Notes: generated by a model not told the origin, from the sequence alone. Shown: positions 18,942 to 27,574, numbered from the stretch's first letter. The stretch: DNA of 64,000 bases from Paracoccaceae bacterium (GCA_024304985.1 JAMWZC010000001.1:310001-374000), one strand, 5' to 3'. Translations and numbers: made by a program.

Positions 18942-19184
18942 ATGGCCATCGAAGCACAGGAAATCGAAGACCTGATCCGCGCAGGCTTTCCGCAAGCCAA
19001 GATCACCGTCACCGATCTGGCTGGGGACGGAAACCACTACGCCGCCGAGGTGATCGACGCCTCGTTCAAGGGCATGAACCGCGTGCAGCAGCAGCGCGCC
19101 GTATATGCCACGCTCAAGGGCAAGATGGACGGGGCGAACGGGCAGTTGCATGCTCTGGCCCTCACCACCAAAGCCCCCGACTGA
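18942..19184 (+). CDS. BolA family protein
   Basis: Protein of 80 residues with the class II KH-like BolA fold: invariant His32 in GDGNHYAAEVID and the RVQQQRAVYATL signature. BolA proteins pair with CGFS monothiol glutaredoxins through a shared [2Fe-2S] cluster and help in iron-sulfur or iron regulation; here such a glutaredoxin is the next gene, 46 bp downstream. GGAG lies 8 nt upstream of the ATG. The two are probably one operon. Confidence 0.94.
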   Translation: MAIEAQEIEDLIRAGFPQAKITVTDLAGDGNHYAAEVIDASFKGMNRVQQQRAVYATLKGKMDGANGQLHALALTTKAPD

Positions 19185-19230
19185 TCCCATTCCCGGGGGC
19201 TTTCCCCCGCCTTACCAAGGAACATCCCAG

Positions 19231-19593
19231 ATGACCGACGTAACCACCCAGATCAAGGAAACCGTGACCGCGAATGATGTGGTCCTGTTCATGAAGGGCA
19301 CCAAGGAAATGCCGCAATGCGGGTTCTCCAGCCGCGTGGCCGGTGTGCTGAACTACATGGGCGTTGAATTCAAGGACGTGAACGTGCTGGCTGATGCCGA
19401 TATCCGGCAGGGCATCAAGGATTACTCCGACTGGCCCACGATCCCGCAGCTTTACGTCAAGGGAGAGTTTGTCGGCGGGTGCGATATCGTCACCGAAATG
19501 ACCCTTTCGGGCGAGCTGGATCAACTGTTCGAGGCCAATGGCGTCACCTTCGACAAGGCCGCCGCCGAAAAGATCCGTGAAGCCAACGCCTGA
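19231..19593 (+). CDS. grxD: Monothiol glutaredoxin, Grx4 family
   Basis: Protein of 120 residues with the CGFS active site (Cys30 in MPQCGFSS), the KGTKEMP motif before it, WPTIPQLYVKGEFVGGCDI and TVxxNDVVLFMKG features. It carries a glutathione-ligated [2Fe-2S] cluster used in cluster transfer, and partners with the adjacent BolA. The start at 19231 gives the usual N-terminus; the longer open frame upstream overlaps bolA and is not used. A terminator follows. Confidence 0.96.
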   Translation: MTDVTTQIKETVTANDVVLFMKGTKEMPQCGFSSRVAGVLNYMGVEFKDVNVLADADIRQGIKDYSDWPTIPQLYVKGEFVGGCDIVTEMTLSGELDQLFEANGVTFDKAAAEKIREANA

Positions 19594-19614
19594 TCGTCAG
19601 CACACCATAAAAAG

Positions 19615-19641
19615 CCAAAGGCCCCGCGAGGGGCCTTTTTT
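19615..19641 (+). terminator. Terminator after grxD
   Basis: Stem AAAGGCCCC / GGGGCCTTT with a GCGA loop and a run of six T, 24 nt after the grxD stop. It also lies downstream of zapA on the other strand and could serve both. Confidence 0.85.
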
Positions 19642-19662
19642 GCATGCGTGATCAGACGGTTT

Positions 19663-20055
19663 TCAGCCAGCCTTTTCCTCTACCGCGTCAGCCAGCGCCT
19701 CGGCCCGTGCGGCAAGTTCGGACAGCGTGTCCGCCAGTTCCGGCGGAATGACCGCCACCTCGATCTTCTGCGGCTCGGGTGCGGGGCGGGATGACAGGCG
19801 GGCGATCTCGGCCTCTTTTTCGGCCATGCGCGCCTCGGCCTCGCGCAGCTTGTCCTCAAGACCGGCCGTCTTGTCGGCCAGCATCAGCCCGGCCATCAGC
19901 AGCATCCGCGCTTCGGGCAATCGACCGATCTGGCCTGCCAGAACCGAGGCTTCGTCATCCAGCATCTTGGCAGCGGAATGCAGATAATGCTCCTCGCCAT
20001 CCTGACAAAAGACCTCGAAGGCGCGTCCGCCGATCTTGATTTCCACTTCTGGCAT
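19663..20055 (-). CDS. zapA: Cell division protein ZapA
   Basis: Small FtsZ-ring stabiliser of 130 residues: N-terminal beta part MPEVEIKIGGRAFEV, the HYLHSAAKMLDDEAS block, and a C-terminal coiled coil rich in Glu/Ala (about 65-90) with a variable tail. ZapA crosslinks FtsZ filaments at midcell. Its ATG overlaps the TGA of the upstream coiled-coil gene (TGATG), so the two are coupled. Confidence 0.92.
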   Translation of the reverse strand: MPEVEIKIGGRAFEVFCQDGEEHYLHSAAKMLDDEASVLAGQIGRLPEARMLLMAGLMLADKTAGLEDKLREAEARMAEKEAEIARLSSRPAPEPQKIEVAVIPPELADTLSELAARAEALADAVEEKAG

Positions 20056-20582
20056 CAGTTCGCCTCCTCTTTGCTGTCCAGCAAGGGCTTGAGCGCGTCC
20101 TTGATTGCCTGCGCTTCGGCAATATCCACCTGTCGCGCGGCACGCAGCGATTCCAGCTCGGCCATCATTGCCTTGTTGATCAGATGCGGCTCGCCCACAC
20201 CGGATTCATTGGCAGCCCGCAGCGCGCTGTTGCTGGCTTGAAGCTGCTCATTGGCCTTGCGCAGGCGCGACAGCTCGGCGTCCAACTGGCTCAATGCCTC
20301 ACGGGTCGCGGCCAGATCGGCCTCGGCTTGCGCGGCGCGGGCCTCCTGCTTCAGCTTGATGGCGCGGACGCGCTCTTCCAACTGTTCATTGGCCAGACGT
20401 TCCTCGGCCAATTGCGTCCGCAACGCCTCGATATCCGCCGCAGCATCCGCAGAGGCCGACTGCGCCCTGTCCCCGGTTGGCGGCACGGGTGCGGGTGTGG
20501 CCCTGTCCAGTGCCTCGATCCCCTTGGCGATCCGCTCCATCGCATAGGCGATCCTGCGTTCCAGTTCGGCGATATCGTTCAT
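20055..20582 (-). CDS. Coiled-coil protein of unknown function, coupled to zapA
   Basis: Protein of 175 residues dominated by heptad-like, Ala/Glu/Leu-rich helix: about residues 1-25 and 50-130 (LRTQLAEERLANEQLEERV and following) are strongly coiled coil, with a Pro-rich break at about 32-40 between them. No signal peptide or membrane segment is seen. ZapB-like or other division proteins are also short coiled coils, and the 1-bp TGATG overlap with zapA suggests a joint role at the division site, but there is no direct sequence proof. A Met 10 codons upstream (20612) is possible; MNDIAELERR is the better start. Confidence 0.75.
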   Translation of the reverse strand: MNDIAELERRIAYAMERIAKGIEALDRATPAPVPPTGDRAQSASADAAADIEALRTQLAEERLANEQLEERVRAIKLKQEARAAQAEADLAATREALSQLDAELSRLRKANEQLQASNSALRAANESGVGEPHLINKAMMAELESLRAARQVDIAEAQAIKDALKPLLDSKEEAN

Positions 20583-20797
20583 TGGCTCACCTTTCACCTG
20601 ACGTCTGCTCACCCCAAAGATGACCTTGTGCTGACCGAATCATCAACCCATGGTCATGGGAAAACTTTACCCAATGGATATGCAAAATGCGCGCCCTTTG
20701 CCACCAATGGGTTACAGCCTGCGCTTGAACTTGCGCGACAGGCTGGTATCAAGCCCGCAACCTATCCTGTCACATCGTCAGACGAAGGACCGATCCC

Positions 20798-22813
20798 TTG
20801 GACATCACCGCCCTGCGCACTGCCCATCCCGAGCATTGGATGAAAGCCGCCGCCATTCGCGCCCTGACGCTGGATGCGATCCACGCCGCCAATTCGGGAC
20901 ATTCCGGGATGCCGATGGGCATGGCCGATGTGGCGACCGTTCTTTACGAGAAACATCTGAAATTCGACCCGACCGCGCCCCATTGGCCGGACCGGGACCG
21001 GTTCATTCTGTCGGCAGGCCACGGCTCGATGCTGCTTTATGCGCTGCTCCACCTGACCGGCTATGCCGACATGACGATCGAACAGATCCGCAATTTCCGC
21101 CAGTGGGGCGCAAAAACGGCGGGTCACCCCGAATATGGCCATGCCTCGGGGATCGAGACCACGACAGGCCCGCTGGGCCAGGGGATCGCCAATGCCGTGG
21201 GCTTCGCCATGGCCGAGGAGATCCAGCGCGCCCGCTTTGGTGCCAAGATCGTGGACCATTACACCTATGTCATCGCCGGTGACGGCTGCCTGATGGAAGG
21301 CGTCAGCCAGGAGGCCATCGGCATCGCCGGGCGGCACGAACTGTCCCGGCTGATCGTCTTCTGGGACAACAACGACATCACCATCGACGGCAAGGTCTCG
21401 CTTTCGGACCGCACCGATCAGGTCGCGCGCTTCCGTGCCTCGGGCTGGGATGTGCAAGAGATCGACGGACATGACCCGGTGGCCATCGACGCGGCCATCT
21501 CGGCTGCAAAGAAAAGCCCCCTGCCCTCGATGATTGCCTGCAAGACGCATATCGCACTGGGCTCATCCGCGCAGGACACTTCCAAAGGTCATGGCGCGCT
21601 GACCGATCCCAAGCTGATCGCCGATACCAAAGCCGTATACGGCTGGACGGCCGGACCGTTCGAGGTTCCCGCCGACATCAAAGCCGCATGGGAGGCCATC
21701 GGCGCGCGCGGCGCGTCCGAGCGCAGCGCGTGGGAGGGGCGTCTGGCTGCGCTGAACGGCAAGAAACGCGACGAATTCACCCGCGCCTATGCGCGTGAGG
21801 TCCCTGCCCGCCTGTCCGCCGTGATCCGCGCCCTGAAGAAACAGATCAGCGAAAGCGCGCCTTCGGTAGCCACGCGCAAATCATCCGAAATGGTGCTGGA
21901 AGTGGTGAACCCCGTGCTGGGTGAAACCGTGGGCGGCTCTGCCGACCTGACCGGGTCGAACAATACCAAGACCGGCGATCTGGGCATATTCGATACGGAC
22001 AACCGCAAGGGTCGCTACGTCTATTGGGGTATCCGCGAGCATGGCATGGCCTCGGCCATGAACGGCATGGCGCTGCATGGCGGCATCCGCCCCTATGGCG
22101 GCACCTTCATGTGCTTCACCGATTACGCGCGCCCCGCGATGCGATTGGCGGCCCTGATGAAGATCCCGACCGTCTTCGTGATGACCCATGACAGTATCGG
22201 ACTGGGCGAGGATGGCCCCACGCACCAGCCCATCGAACATCTGGCGATCAGCCGTGCCACGCCGAACACCTGGGTCTTCCGCCCCTGCGACACGGTCGAG
22301 ACAGCCGAGGCCTGGGAACTGGCGCTGACCTCGAAAGAGACACCCTCGGTGCTGTCGCTGACGCGCCAGAACCTAAAGACGCTGCGGACCGAGCACAAGG
22401 CCAAGAACCTGACCGCACAGGGGGCCTATGTTCTTGCCGAAGCCACGGGCAAACGTCAGGCGATCCTGCTGGCCACCGGCTCCGAAGTGGAAATCGCCAT
22501 GGCCGCCCGCGATCTGTTGCAGGCCGAAGGGATCGGCACCCGCGTCGTCTCGATGCCCTGCTGGGAGTTGTTCGAGGAACAGGACGAAGCCTATCGCCGC
22601 CGCGTCCTGCCCGCAGGCCCGGTGCGCGTGGCCGTCGAGGCCGCGATCCGTTTCGGCTGGGACCGCTGGCTGTTCGGCCAAGGCGGCAAGCGCGAGAAGT
22701 CGGGCTTTGTCGGCATGCATGATTTTGGCGCATCCGCCCCGGCAGAGGTGCTGTATGAACAGTTTGGCATCACCGCGCAGGCAGTTGCGGACAAGGTAAA
22801 GTCCCTGCTCTGA
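20798..22813 (+). CDS. tkt: Transketolase
   Basis: Thiamine-diphosphate enzyme moving two-carbon units in the pentose phosphate and Calvin pathways. It is 671 residues. Signatures: [30 protein letters not shown], the TPP motif [10 protein letters not shown]...[11 protein letters not shown], and [13 protein letters not shown]. The likely start is a TTG at 20798 with AAGGA 8 nt upstream, giving [14 protein letters not shown]; the first ATG (20839) would lose 14 residues. No cbb genes are nearby, so it is not obviously the Calvin-cycle copy. Confidence 0.95.
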   Translation: MDITALRTAHPEHWMKAAAIRALTLDAIHAANSGHSGMPMGMADVATVLYEKHLKFDPTAPHWPDRDRFILSAGHGSMLLYALLHLTGYADMTIEQIRNFRQWGAKTAGHPEYGHASGIETTTGPLGQGIANAVGFAMAEEIQRARFGAKIVDHYTYVIAGDGCLMEGVSQEAIGIAGRHELSRLIVFWDNNDITIDGKVSLSDRTDQVARFRASGWDVQEIDGHDPVAIDAAISAAKKSPLPSMIACKTHIALGSSAQDTSKGHGALTDPKLIADTKAVYGWTAGPFEVPADIKAAWEAIGARGASERSAWEGRLAALNGKKRDEFTRAYAREVPARLSAVIRALKKQISESAPSVATRKSSEMVLEVVNPVLGETVGGSADLTGSNNTKTGDLGIFDTDNRKGRYVYWGIREHGMASAMNGMALHGGIRPYGGTFMCFTDYARPAMRLAALMKIPTVFVMTHDSIGLGEDGPTHQPIEHLAISRATPNTWVFRPCDTVETAEAWELALTSKETPSVLSLTRQNLKTLRTEHKAKNLTAQGAYVLAEATGKRQAILLATGSEVEIAMAARDLLQAEGIGTRVVSMPCWELFEEQDEAYRRRVLPAGPVRVAVEAAIRFGWDRWLFGQGGKREKSGFVGMHDFGASAPAEVLYEQFGITAQAVADKVKSLL

Positions 22814-22842
22814 TCCGGACATGAACCCGGTCGGGTGCGGAT

Positions 22843-22866
22843 TTTGAGTATTTGAAGAACGATGAA
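22843..22866 (+). repeat. Intergenic repeat motif, copy 1
   Basis: TTTGAGTATTTGA followed by a variable five bases and GATGAA, 30 nt after the tkt stop. A second copy with 21 of 24 identical bases lies at 30220-30243, also just after a stop codon. Two copies are enough to note, not to define a family. Confidence 0.5.
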
Positions 22867-22900
22867 AGGGCCGTTCCGCGATCAGGCGGGGCGGCCCTTT
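22865..22900. terminator. Shared hairpin between tkt and DUF808 gene
   Basis: Fifteen-bp stem (AAAGGGCCGTTCCGC pairing with GCGGGGCGGCCCTTT, two G-U pairs), loop GATCAG. The loop region contains the stop codon of the minus-strand gene. It lacks a clear T run on either strand, so it may be a convergent transcription boundary rather than a classical terminator. Confidence 0.55.
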
Positions 22901-23850
22901 CCCGTAATCGTGGTCCAAAGCGGGGCGATGATCCGCGTGACCACCGGGATCAGCAACAGACCCAGTGCCAGACCGAACACTCCATCCATTGCGGCAGTCG
23001 CCGTCCATGTCACCGCGCCTGTGGCTTGTGGCACCAGCGCGCCCAGATAAGCGGCAACATCATGGATCAGATGGGCAGGCGCGGCCACGCCCAACTCCTC
23101 CAACCCGTGCAGGATGATCGAGCCGCCCACCCACAGCATCGCCGCCGTGCCGACCGTTGTCAGCGCCTTCAGAAAGCCCGGCATGCCCTTGACGATCCCG
23201 CGCCCGATGGTCCGGGTCAGGGCGAAATGGCCGCGTTCCGCCATGAACAGCCCTGCGTCATCCGCCTTCACGATCAACGCCACACCGCCATAGACAACAA
23301 CCGTGATCCCGATCCCGACCACGGCAAGTGTGGCCGCCTCCATCAGGAACGTGCCCACCGGAATCGCTGCCAGCGCGATGGTCATGATCTCGGCCGACAG
23401 GATGAAATCGGTCTTGATGGCCCCGGCGACACGCTTTTCTTCCAGATGCAGCGGATCGCCGACATCCAGATCCTTGGCCACATGCTCATCGGCATGGGGA
23501 AACAGAACATGCGCGACCTTCTCGGCCCCCTCAAAACACAGATAGGCCCCGCCCAGCATCAGTAGCGGCGTGATCAGAAAAGGGGCAAAGGCCGACAGGA
23601 TCAGCGCGGCAGGCAGCAGGATCAGCATCTTGTTTTTCAAAGACCCGCGCGCGATGCGCCAGACGATCGGCAGTTCCCGTGCAGGTTCAAAGCCGTGCAC
23701 ATATTTCGGCGTCACAGCCGCATCGTCTATGGCAGCACCTGCCGCCTTGGCCCCCGCCTTGGCCGCCTGCCCGATCACGTCGTCCACTGACGCCGCGGCC
23801 ACTTTGGCGATCGCTGCGACATCGTCCAGCAGGGCCAGCAAACCGCTCAT
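22882..23850 (-). CDS. DUF808 family inner-membrane protein (YedI-like)
   Basis: Membrane protein of 322 residues with about seven hydrophobic segments. It starts MSGLLALLDDVAAIAKVAA and contains PKYVHGFEPARELPIVW and KTDFILSAEIM, features of the DUF808/YedI family whose function is not established. I chose the start at 23850 because the 48 residues that an earlier ATG would add do not look like family sequence. It is convergent with tkt and divergent from gap. Confidence 0.9.
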   Translation of the reverse strand: MSGLLALLDDVAAIAKVAAASVDDVIGQAAKAGAKAAGAAIDDAAVTPKYVHGFEPARELPIVWRIARGSLKNKMLILLPAALILSAFAPFLITPLLMLGGAYLCFEGAEKVAHVLFPHADEHVAKDLDVGDPLHLEEKRVAGAIKTDFILSAEIMTIALAAIPVGTFLMEAATLAVVGIGITVVVYGGVALIVKADDAGLFMAERGHFALTRTIGRGIVKGMPGFLKALTTVGTAAMLWVGGSIILHGLEELGVAAPAHLIHDVAAYLGALVPQATGAVTWTATAAMDGVFGLALGLLLIPVVTRIIAPLWTTITGKGRPA

Positions 23851-23950
23851 ATCATGCTCCGTTCTATGATCTGCCCCGACAGTAGCGATCCAAGGTGGCG
23901 TGGCAAGCAGAGATACCCCCTCGGCGGGGTCCCGCCACCCTTGGGCAAGC

Positions 23951-23992
23951 GTTAGCGCAATCATCGCCGCCAACCCGACAGTTTGCGCTAAC
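23951..23992. promoter_or_regulatory. Paired LacI-type operator-like sites upstream of gap
   Basis: GTTAGCGCAA (23951-23960) and TTGCGCTAAC (23983-23992) are exact inverted copies whose GCGC centres are 30 bp apart, close to three helix turns. Each is an imperfect palindrome around GCGC, the form of LacI-family operators. The spacing suits a repressor pair. They lie 118-159 bp upstream of the gap ATG and about 101 bp upstream of the divergent DUF808 gene. Confidence 0.5.
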
Positions 23993-24109
23993 ATACTGAT
24001 AATGTGACCATTTCAGCGCCAATCGACGACAGACTCGTCGCTTTTCACCTTTCGGGTGGCAGGCGGCTTGGCTATACCCCGCGCAACCAGCAAGACGCAG
24101 GAGACCCCC

Positions 24110-25111
24110 ATGACCATCACCCTTGGCATCAACGGATTTGGCCGCATCGGCCGCTGCACCCTCATGCATATCGCGGAAAGCGCGCGGCAGGATGTGCGCG
24201 TGGTCAAGCTGAACGCGACCGGCCCGCTGGAGACTGCGGCGCATCTGGTGCGCTATGACTCGGTGCATGGGCGGTTCCGCAACCCGGTCACCACGGGCGA
24301 CGGCTGGATGGATCTGGGCGCGGGCCGGATCGAGATGATGTCGACCTACAACATGGACGAGCTGGATTGGTCAGGCGTCGATGTGGTTCTGGAATGCACC
24401 GGCAATTTCAACGATGGCACCAAGGCCAAGACGCATCTGGAGAGGGGCGCGACGAAAGTGCTTCTCTCCGCGCCCGGCAAGAACGTGGACCGCACGGTCG
24501 TCTACGGCGTCAATCATGAGAGCCTTCAGGCCAATGAGACGATGATTTCGAACGGGTCCTGCACGACGAACTGCCTTGCCCCGCTGGCCAAGGTGCTGAA
24601 CGATGCCATAGGGATCGACAGCGGGATCATGACCACGATCCACAGCTATACAGGCGACCAGCCCACGCTGGACCGGCGGCACAGTGACCTGTACCGCGCA
24701 CGGGCGGCGGCGATGTCGATGATCCCGACCTCGACGGGGGCGGCCAAGGCGTTGGGCGAGGTGCTGCCCGAACTGAAGGGCAAGCTGGACGGGTCCGCCA
24801 TCCGCGTGCCGACCCCGAATGTCAGCGCCGTGGATCTGACCTTCGTGGCTGGCAAGGATGTGACCGTGGAGGATGTGAACGCCATCGTGGCCGAGGCGGC
24901 GGCGGGCGCGATGAAGGGCATACTGGGCTATGACCCGGAGCCCAAGGTCTCGATCGACTTCAACCATACCGAGGAAAGCTCGATCTTCGCGCCAGATCAG
25001 ACCAAGGTGATCGGCAAGCGGCTGGTGCGGGTTCTGTCCTGGTATGACAACGAATGGGGCTTCTCCTGCCGGATGGCGGATGTGGCCGCGCTTATGGGGC
25101 GTCTGGGCTGA
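24110..25111 (+). CDS. gap: Glyceraldehyde-3-phosphate dehydrogenase, type I
   Basis: Interconverts glyceraldehyde 3-phosphate and 1,3-bisphosphoglycerate. It is 333 residues: Rossmann loop GINGFGRIGR (6-15), catalytic Cys151 in SNGSCTTNCLAPL, and SWYDNEWGFSCRM near the end. At the end of the second strand the sequence reads KLNATG, where NAD-dependent enzymes have an IND motif; the Asp that holds the adenosine ribose is replaced by Ala36. This favours NADP or dual cofactor use, as in GapB-type enzymes. The ATG at 24110 has GGAG upstream. The promoter region carries LacI-like sites. Confidence 0.95.
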   Translation: MTITLGINGFGRIGRCTLMHIAESARQDVRVVKLNATGPLETAAHLVRYDSVHGRFRNPVTTGDGWMDLGAGRIEMMSTYNMDELDWSGVDVVLECTGNFNDGTKAKTHLERGATKVLLSAPGKNVDRTVVYGVNHESLQANETMISNGSCTTNCLAPLAKVLNDAIGIDSGIMTTIHSYTGDQPTLDRRHSDLYRARAAAMSMIPTSTGAAKALGEVLPELKGKLDGSAIRVPTPNVSAVDLTFVAGKDVTVEDVNAIVAEAAAGAMKGILGYDPEPKVSIDFNHTEESSIFAPDQTKVIGKRLVRVLSWYDNEWGFSCRMADVAALMGRLG

Positions 25112-25139
25112 TCTGTCCGGAAGGCTTGCACAGGTAGGG

Positions 25140-25173
25140 GGGCTGCGGCATAGCTGTCGCAGCCCTTTCGTTT
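25140..25173 (+). terminator. Terminator after gap
   Basis: Stem GGGCTGCG / CGCAGCCC with a 10-nt loop and a TTTCGTTT tail, 29 nt after the gap stop. Confidence 0.75.
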
Positions 25174-25197
25174 GCGTGTCGGTGACAAGGACCCCTC

Positions 25198-25341
25198 ATG
25201 ACCAACCAGATCGCCATCGGCCTTGGTTTGTTGATCGTTGCCGGACTGGGTCTGGATGCTGTGCTTTATGATGGGGCAAACCTTCTGTTCCTGCTGCGAA
25301 AGCTGGCCGACCTGATCGAGTGGCTGGCCTTCTGGCGCTGA
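25198..25341 (+). CDS. Small membrane protein, 47 residues
   Basis: Open frame ATG 25198 to TGA 25339-25341: starts MTNQIAIGLGLLIVAGLGLD, then AVLYDGANLLFLLRKL and ends ADLIEWLAFWR. One hydrophobic helix (about residues 5-24) is followed by an amphipathic, Leu-rich segment ending in Trp residues. AAGGA lies 7 nt ahead of the ATG. I believe similar glyceraldehyde-3-phosphate-dehydrogenase-linked small proteins occur in related genomes, but cannot check. Function unknown. It lies between the gap terminator and the hydrolase gene. Confidence 0.65.
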   Translation: MTNQIAIGLGLLIVAGLGLDAVLYDGANLLFLLRKLADLIEWLAFWR

Positions 25342-25417
25342 CACGGCGGGGCTTGCCCCTGTGGCGGCAGGCTCTATCGTGGCACGGCTTGCTTCTTTTG
25401 AAAGGTCCTCCCCTGTC

Positions 25418-26365
25418 ATGCAGATCCTGATTGCCCTTGTATTGATGATCCTGCTGGCCATGGCCGGGCTGGTCTGGTTCACCTGGAACACCAAGCGCGG
25501 GGCCGAGGTGGCCATTCCGCCGCGCGGGCGGTTTCTGGACCTGCCGGGCGGGCGTCTGCATTACACGGACGAGGGGAGCGGTCCGGCCATCGTGATGATA
25601 CACGGGCTGGGCGGGCAGATGGGCAACTTCACCATGGCTCTGGCCCCCCTCTTGTCGGGCACGCATCGTGTGATCGTGATCGACCGGCCTGGCATGGGCT
25701 ATTCCGACCGCGCCCCTGATGCGCCGGCCAATCCGCGGGCGCAGGCCGAGACTGTCGCACGACTGATCGACAAGCTGGGGCTGGAGCGGCCTCTCGTGGT
25801 GGGGCACTCGCTGGGGGGAGCGATTGCCCTCTGCCTGGCGATGGAACATCCCGAGCAGACACGAGGGCTGGCGCTGTTGGCGCCGCTGACGCAGCCGCCG
25901 TCGGGGCCGATCGAGGCGTTCAAGGGGCTGGCCATCAGCGGGCGGGTCAAGCTGTTCGTGATCTCGTGGCTGCTGGCGATCCCCATGTCGATCCGGACGG
26001 CGCCGCAGGTCTTGGATCAGGTCTTCGGGCCGGACCCGGTGCCTGATGATTATGCGATCAAAGGTGGCGCGCTGCTGGGGTTGCGGCCTGCGTCGTTTCG
26101 GAACACCTCGCGGGACTATCTGGCGTCGGGGCGGGATCTACGGTGGATGGCGGGGCAGTATGACAGCCTGCGGGTTCCGGTGCGTATCCTTTACGGGGAG
26201 CAGGACCGGATCTTGGAGGCTGAGCTGCATGGCCGCGCCTTGGTGGCCAAGCACCCGCATATCGGGCTGGAGGTGATCAGCGGCGGGCATATGCTGCCCA
26301 TCACCCATGCCCAGGATTGCGCCCGCTTTATCCGGGAGACAGAGGCGGCCATCGCCGCTGACTGA
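25418..26365 (+). CDS. Alpha/beta hydrolase with N-terminal membrane anchor
   Basis: Protein of 315 residues. A signal-anchor helix (about residues 1-24, MQILIALVLMILLAMAGL) is followed by an alpha/beta-hydrolase domain: oxyanion region IHGLGGQMGNF, nucleophile elbow GHSLGGA, acid in YGEQDRI and the catalytic His in GGHMLPIT. An extracytoplasmic esterase or lipase-like activity is likely; the substrate is unknown. The ATG at 25418 is preceded by AAAGGTC; the longer frame upstream lacks a ribosome site. Confidence 0.87.
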   Translation: MQILIALVLMILLAMAGLVWFTWNTKRGAEVAIPPRGRFLDLPGGRLHYTDEGSGPAIVMIHGLGGQMGNFTMALAPLLSGTHRVIVIDRPGMGYSDRAPDAPANPRAQAETVARLIDKLGLERPLVVGHSLGGAIALCLAMEHPEQTRGLALLAPLTQPPSGPIEAFKGLAISGRVKLFVISWLLAIPMSIRTAPQVLDQVFGPDPVPDDYAIKGGALLGLRPASFRNTSRDYLASGRDLRWMAGQYDSLRVPVRILYGEQDRILEAELHGRALVAKHPHIGLEVISGGHMLPITHAQDCARFIRETEAAIAAD

Positions 26366-26388
26366 TGTCCCACGATGGGACATTTCTT
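26366..26388 (+). terminator. Hairpin after the hydrolase gene
   Basis: Perfect inverted repeat TGTCCCA-CGA-TGGGACA immediately after the stop, then TTTCTT. A short terminator is the simplest reading; a regulator site for coaD is less likely because the coaD start is over 600 bp away at the far end of its gene. Confidence 0.55.
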
Positions 26389-26496
26389 GAAACCCGCAAA
26401 ATCAATGACTTACGCGTTTGCGTTCATGAATTTTTAACCGTTTCTTCTGATCCGGCCCGAGATTGGCCCGGCCGGATCTGCGCGCGGCTGATGGGC

Positions 26497-27006
26497 CTAT
26501 AGCGGGCGCGGGGTCTGGCCCAGTTTGGCGCGCAGCGCCACATTCACGGCGGGGGGGACGAATTTGTGCACGTCGCCGCCAAGGCGGGCGATTTCCTTGA
26601 CCAGCTTCGAGGCGATCGCCTGATGCCGCGCCTCGGCCATCAGAAACACCGTCTCGATCGAGCTGTCGAGCGCGCGGTTCATGCCGACCATCTGGAATTC
26701 ATATTCGAAATCAGCCACGGCCCGCAGGCCACGCACGATCATCTGGGCCCCCACGTCGCGGGCACAGTCGATCAGCAGGTTCTCGAACGGATGGGCGACA
26801 ATCTCGGTTCCCGTTTCCTCGGACAGGGTCACGCATTCCGCTTCGATCATCGCGACGCGTTCTTCGAGGGTGAACATCGGGCCCTTGTCGCGGTTGATCG
26901 CAACGCCGATCACCAGCCTGTCCACCAGCGTGGCCGAGCGGCGGATGATATCCACATGCCCGTAGGTGATCGGATCGAAGGTGCCGGGGTAAAGTCCGAT
27001 GCGCAT
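26497..27006 (-). CDS. coaD: Phosphopantetheine adenylyltransferase
   Basis: Fourth step of coenzyme A synthesis: transfers AMP from ATP to 4'-phosphopantetheine. It is 169 residues with a nucleotidyltransferase fold: YPGTFDPITYGHVDII holds the T/HxGH motif, and IVRGLRAVADFEYEFQM and EARHQAIASKLVKEI are family blocks. The ATG at 27006 has CGGAG 7 nt upstream, while the ATG two codons earlier lies too close to it. Confidence 0.97.
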   Translation of the reverse strand: MRIGLYPGTFDPITYGHVDIIRRSATLVDRLVIGVAINRDKGPMFTLEERVAMIEAECVTLSEETGTEIVAHPFENLLIDCARDVGAQMIVRGLRAVADFEYEFQMVGMNRALDSSIETVFLMAEARHQAIASKLVKEIARLGGDVHKFVPPAVNVALRAKLGQTPRPL

Positions 27007-27139
27007 GGGCATGCTCCGTCTGTGGTCTTCCGGTTATTCTGCGGCGCACGCAATATTATTGCCTGACCGATTGCAACCCCAAAACAACCTTGGTTGCGGT
27101 CCCGGCGCGCGGGGAAGGCACCGGGTTCCTGCCCTGCGC

Positions 27140-27574
27140 CTAATGGCCCATGATCATGCCTTCCAATGCGGATTTCTCCATCGCCAACTCGTCGATGCGG
27201 GCCTTGACCACATCGCCGATGGTGACAATTCCCACCAGTTCCCCCGCTTCTGTCACGGGCATGTGGCGGAAACGTCCGTCCGTCATGCGCGCGAGCACAT
27301 CATCGGCACTGTCGCCACGCCCGCAGCAGGAGGGATTGCGGGTCATCATGTCGCCCACCGTCTCGGTCAGGCAGACCGGGCCGCGCAAGGCGAGGGACCG
27401 GACGATGTCACGTTCCGAGATGATCCCGTCCACGGACACGCCATCGCGCGAGACGACGAGGCCGCCGATACGTTTCTCGGCCAAAAGCTGCACCGCATCC
27501 GAAACGATCGTGCCGGGTGTGACGGTAAAGACGGATATGTCGCCTTTCGACTTCAGGATCTGATGCACCAGCAT
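27140..27574 (-). CDS. CBS domain protein
   Basis: Protein of 144 residues made of two CBS motifs (about 10-65 and 78-135) with no other domain; HMPVTEAGELVGIVTIGDVVKARI is a typical second CBS. CBS pairs bind adenosyl ligands (AMP, ATP, SAM) and act as energy or redox sensors or regulators of a partner protein. The partner is not evident here. It lies 133 bp upstream of coaD on the same strand. Confidence 0.9.
   Translation of the reverse strand: MLVHQILKSKGDISVFTVTPGTIVSDAVQLLAEKRIGGLVVSRDGVSVDGIISERDIVRSLALRGPVCLTETVGDMMTRNPSCCGRGDSADDVLARMTDGRFRHMPVTEAGELVGIVTIGDVVKARIDELAMEKSALEGMIMGH

Noticed and set aside
19594-19662. 6S RNA next to zapA, as in many proteobacteria
   Set aside because: Only 69 bp separate grxD and zapA and they hold a terminator; the other side is a coupled gene. 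There is no room for 6S RNA here.
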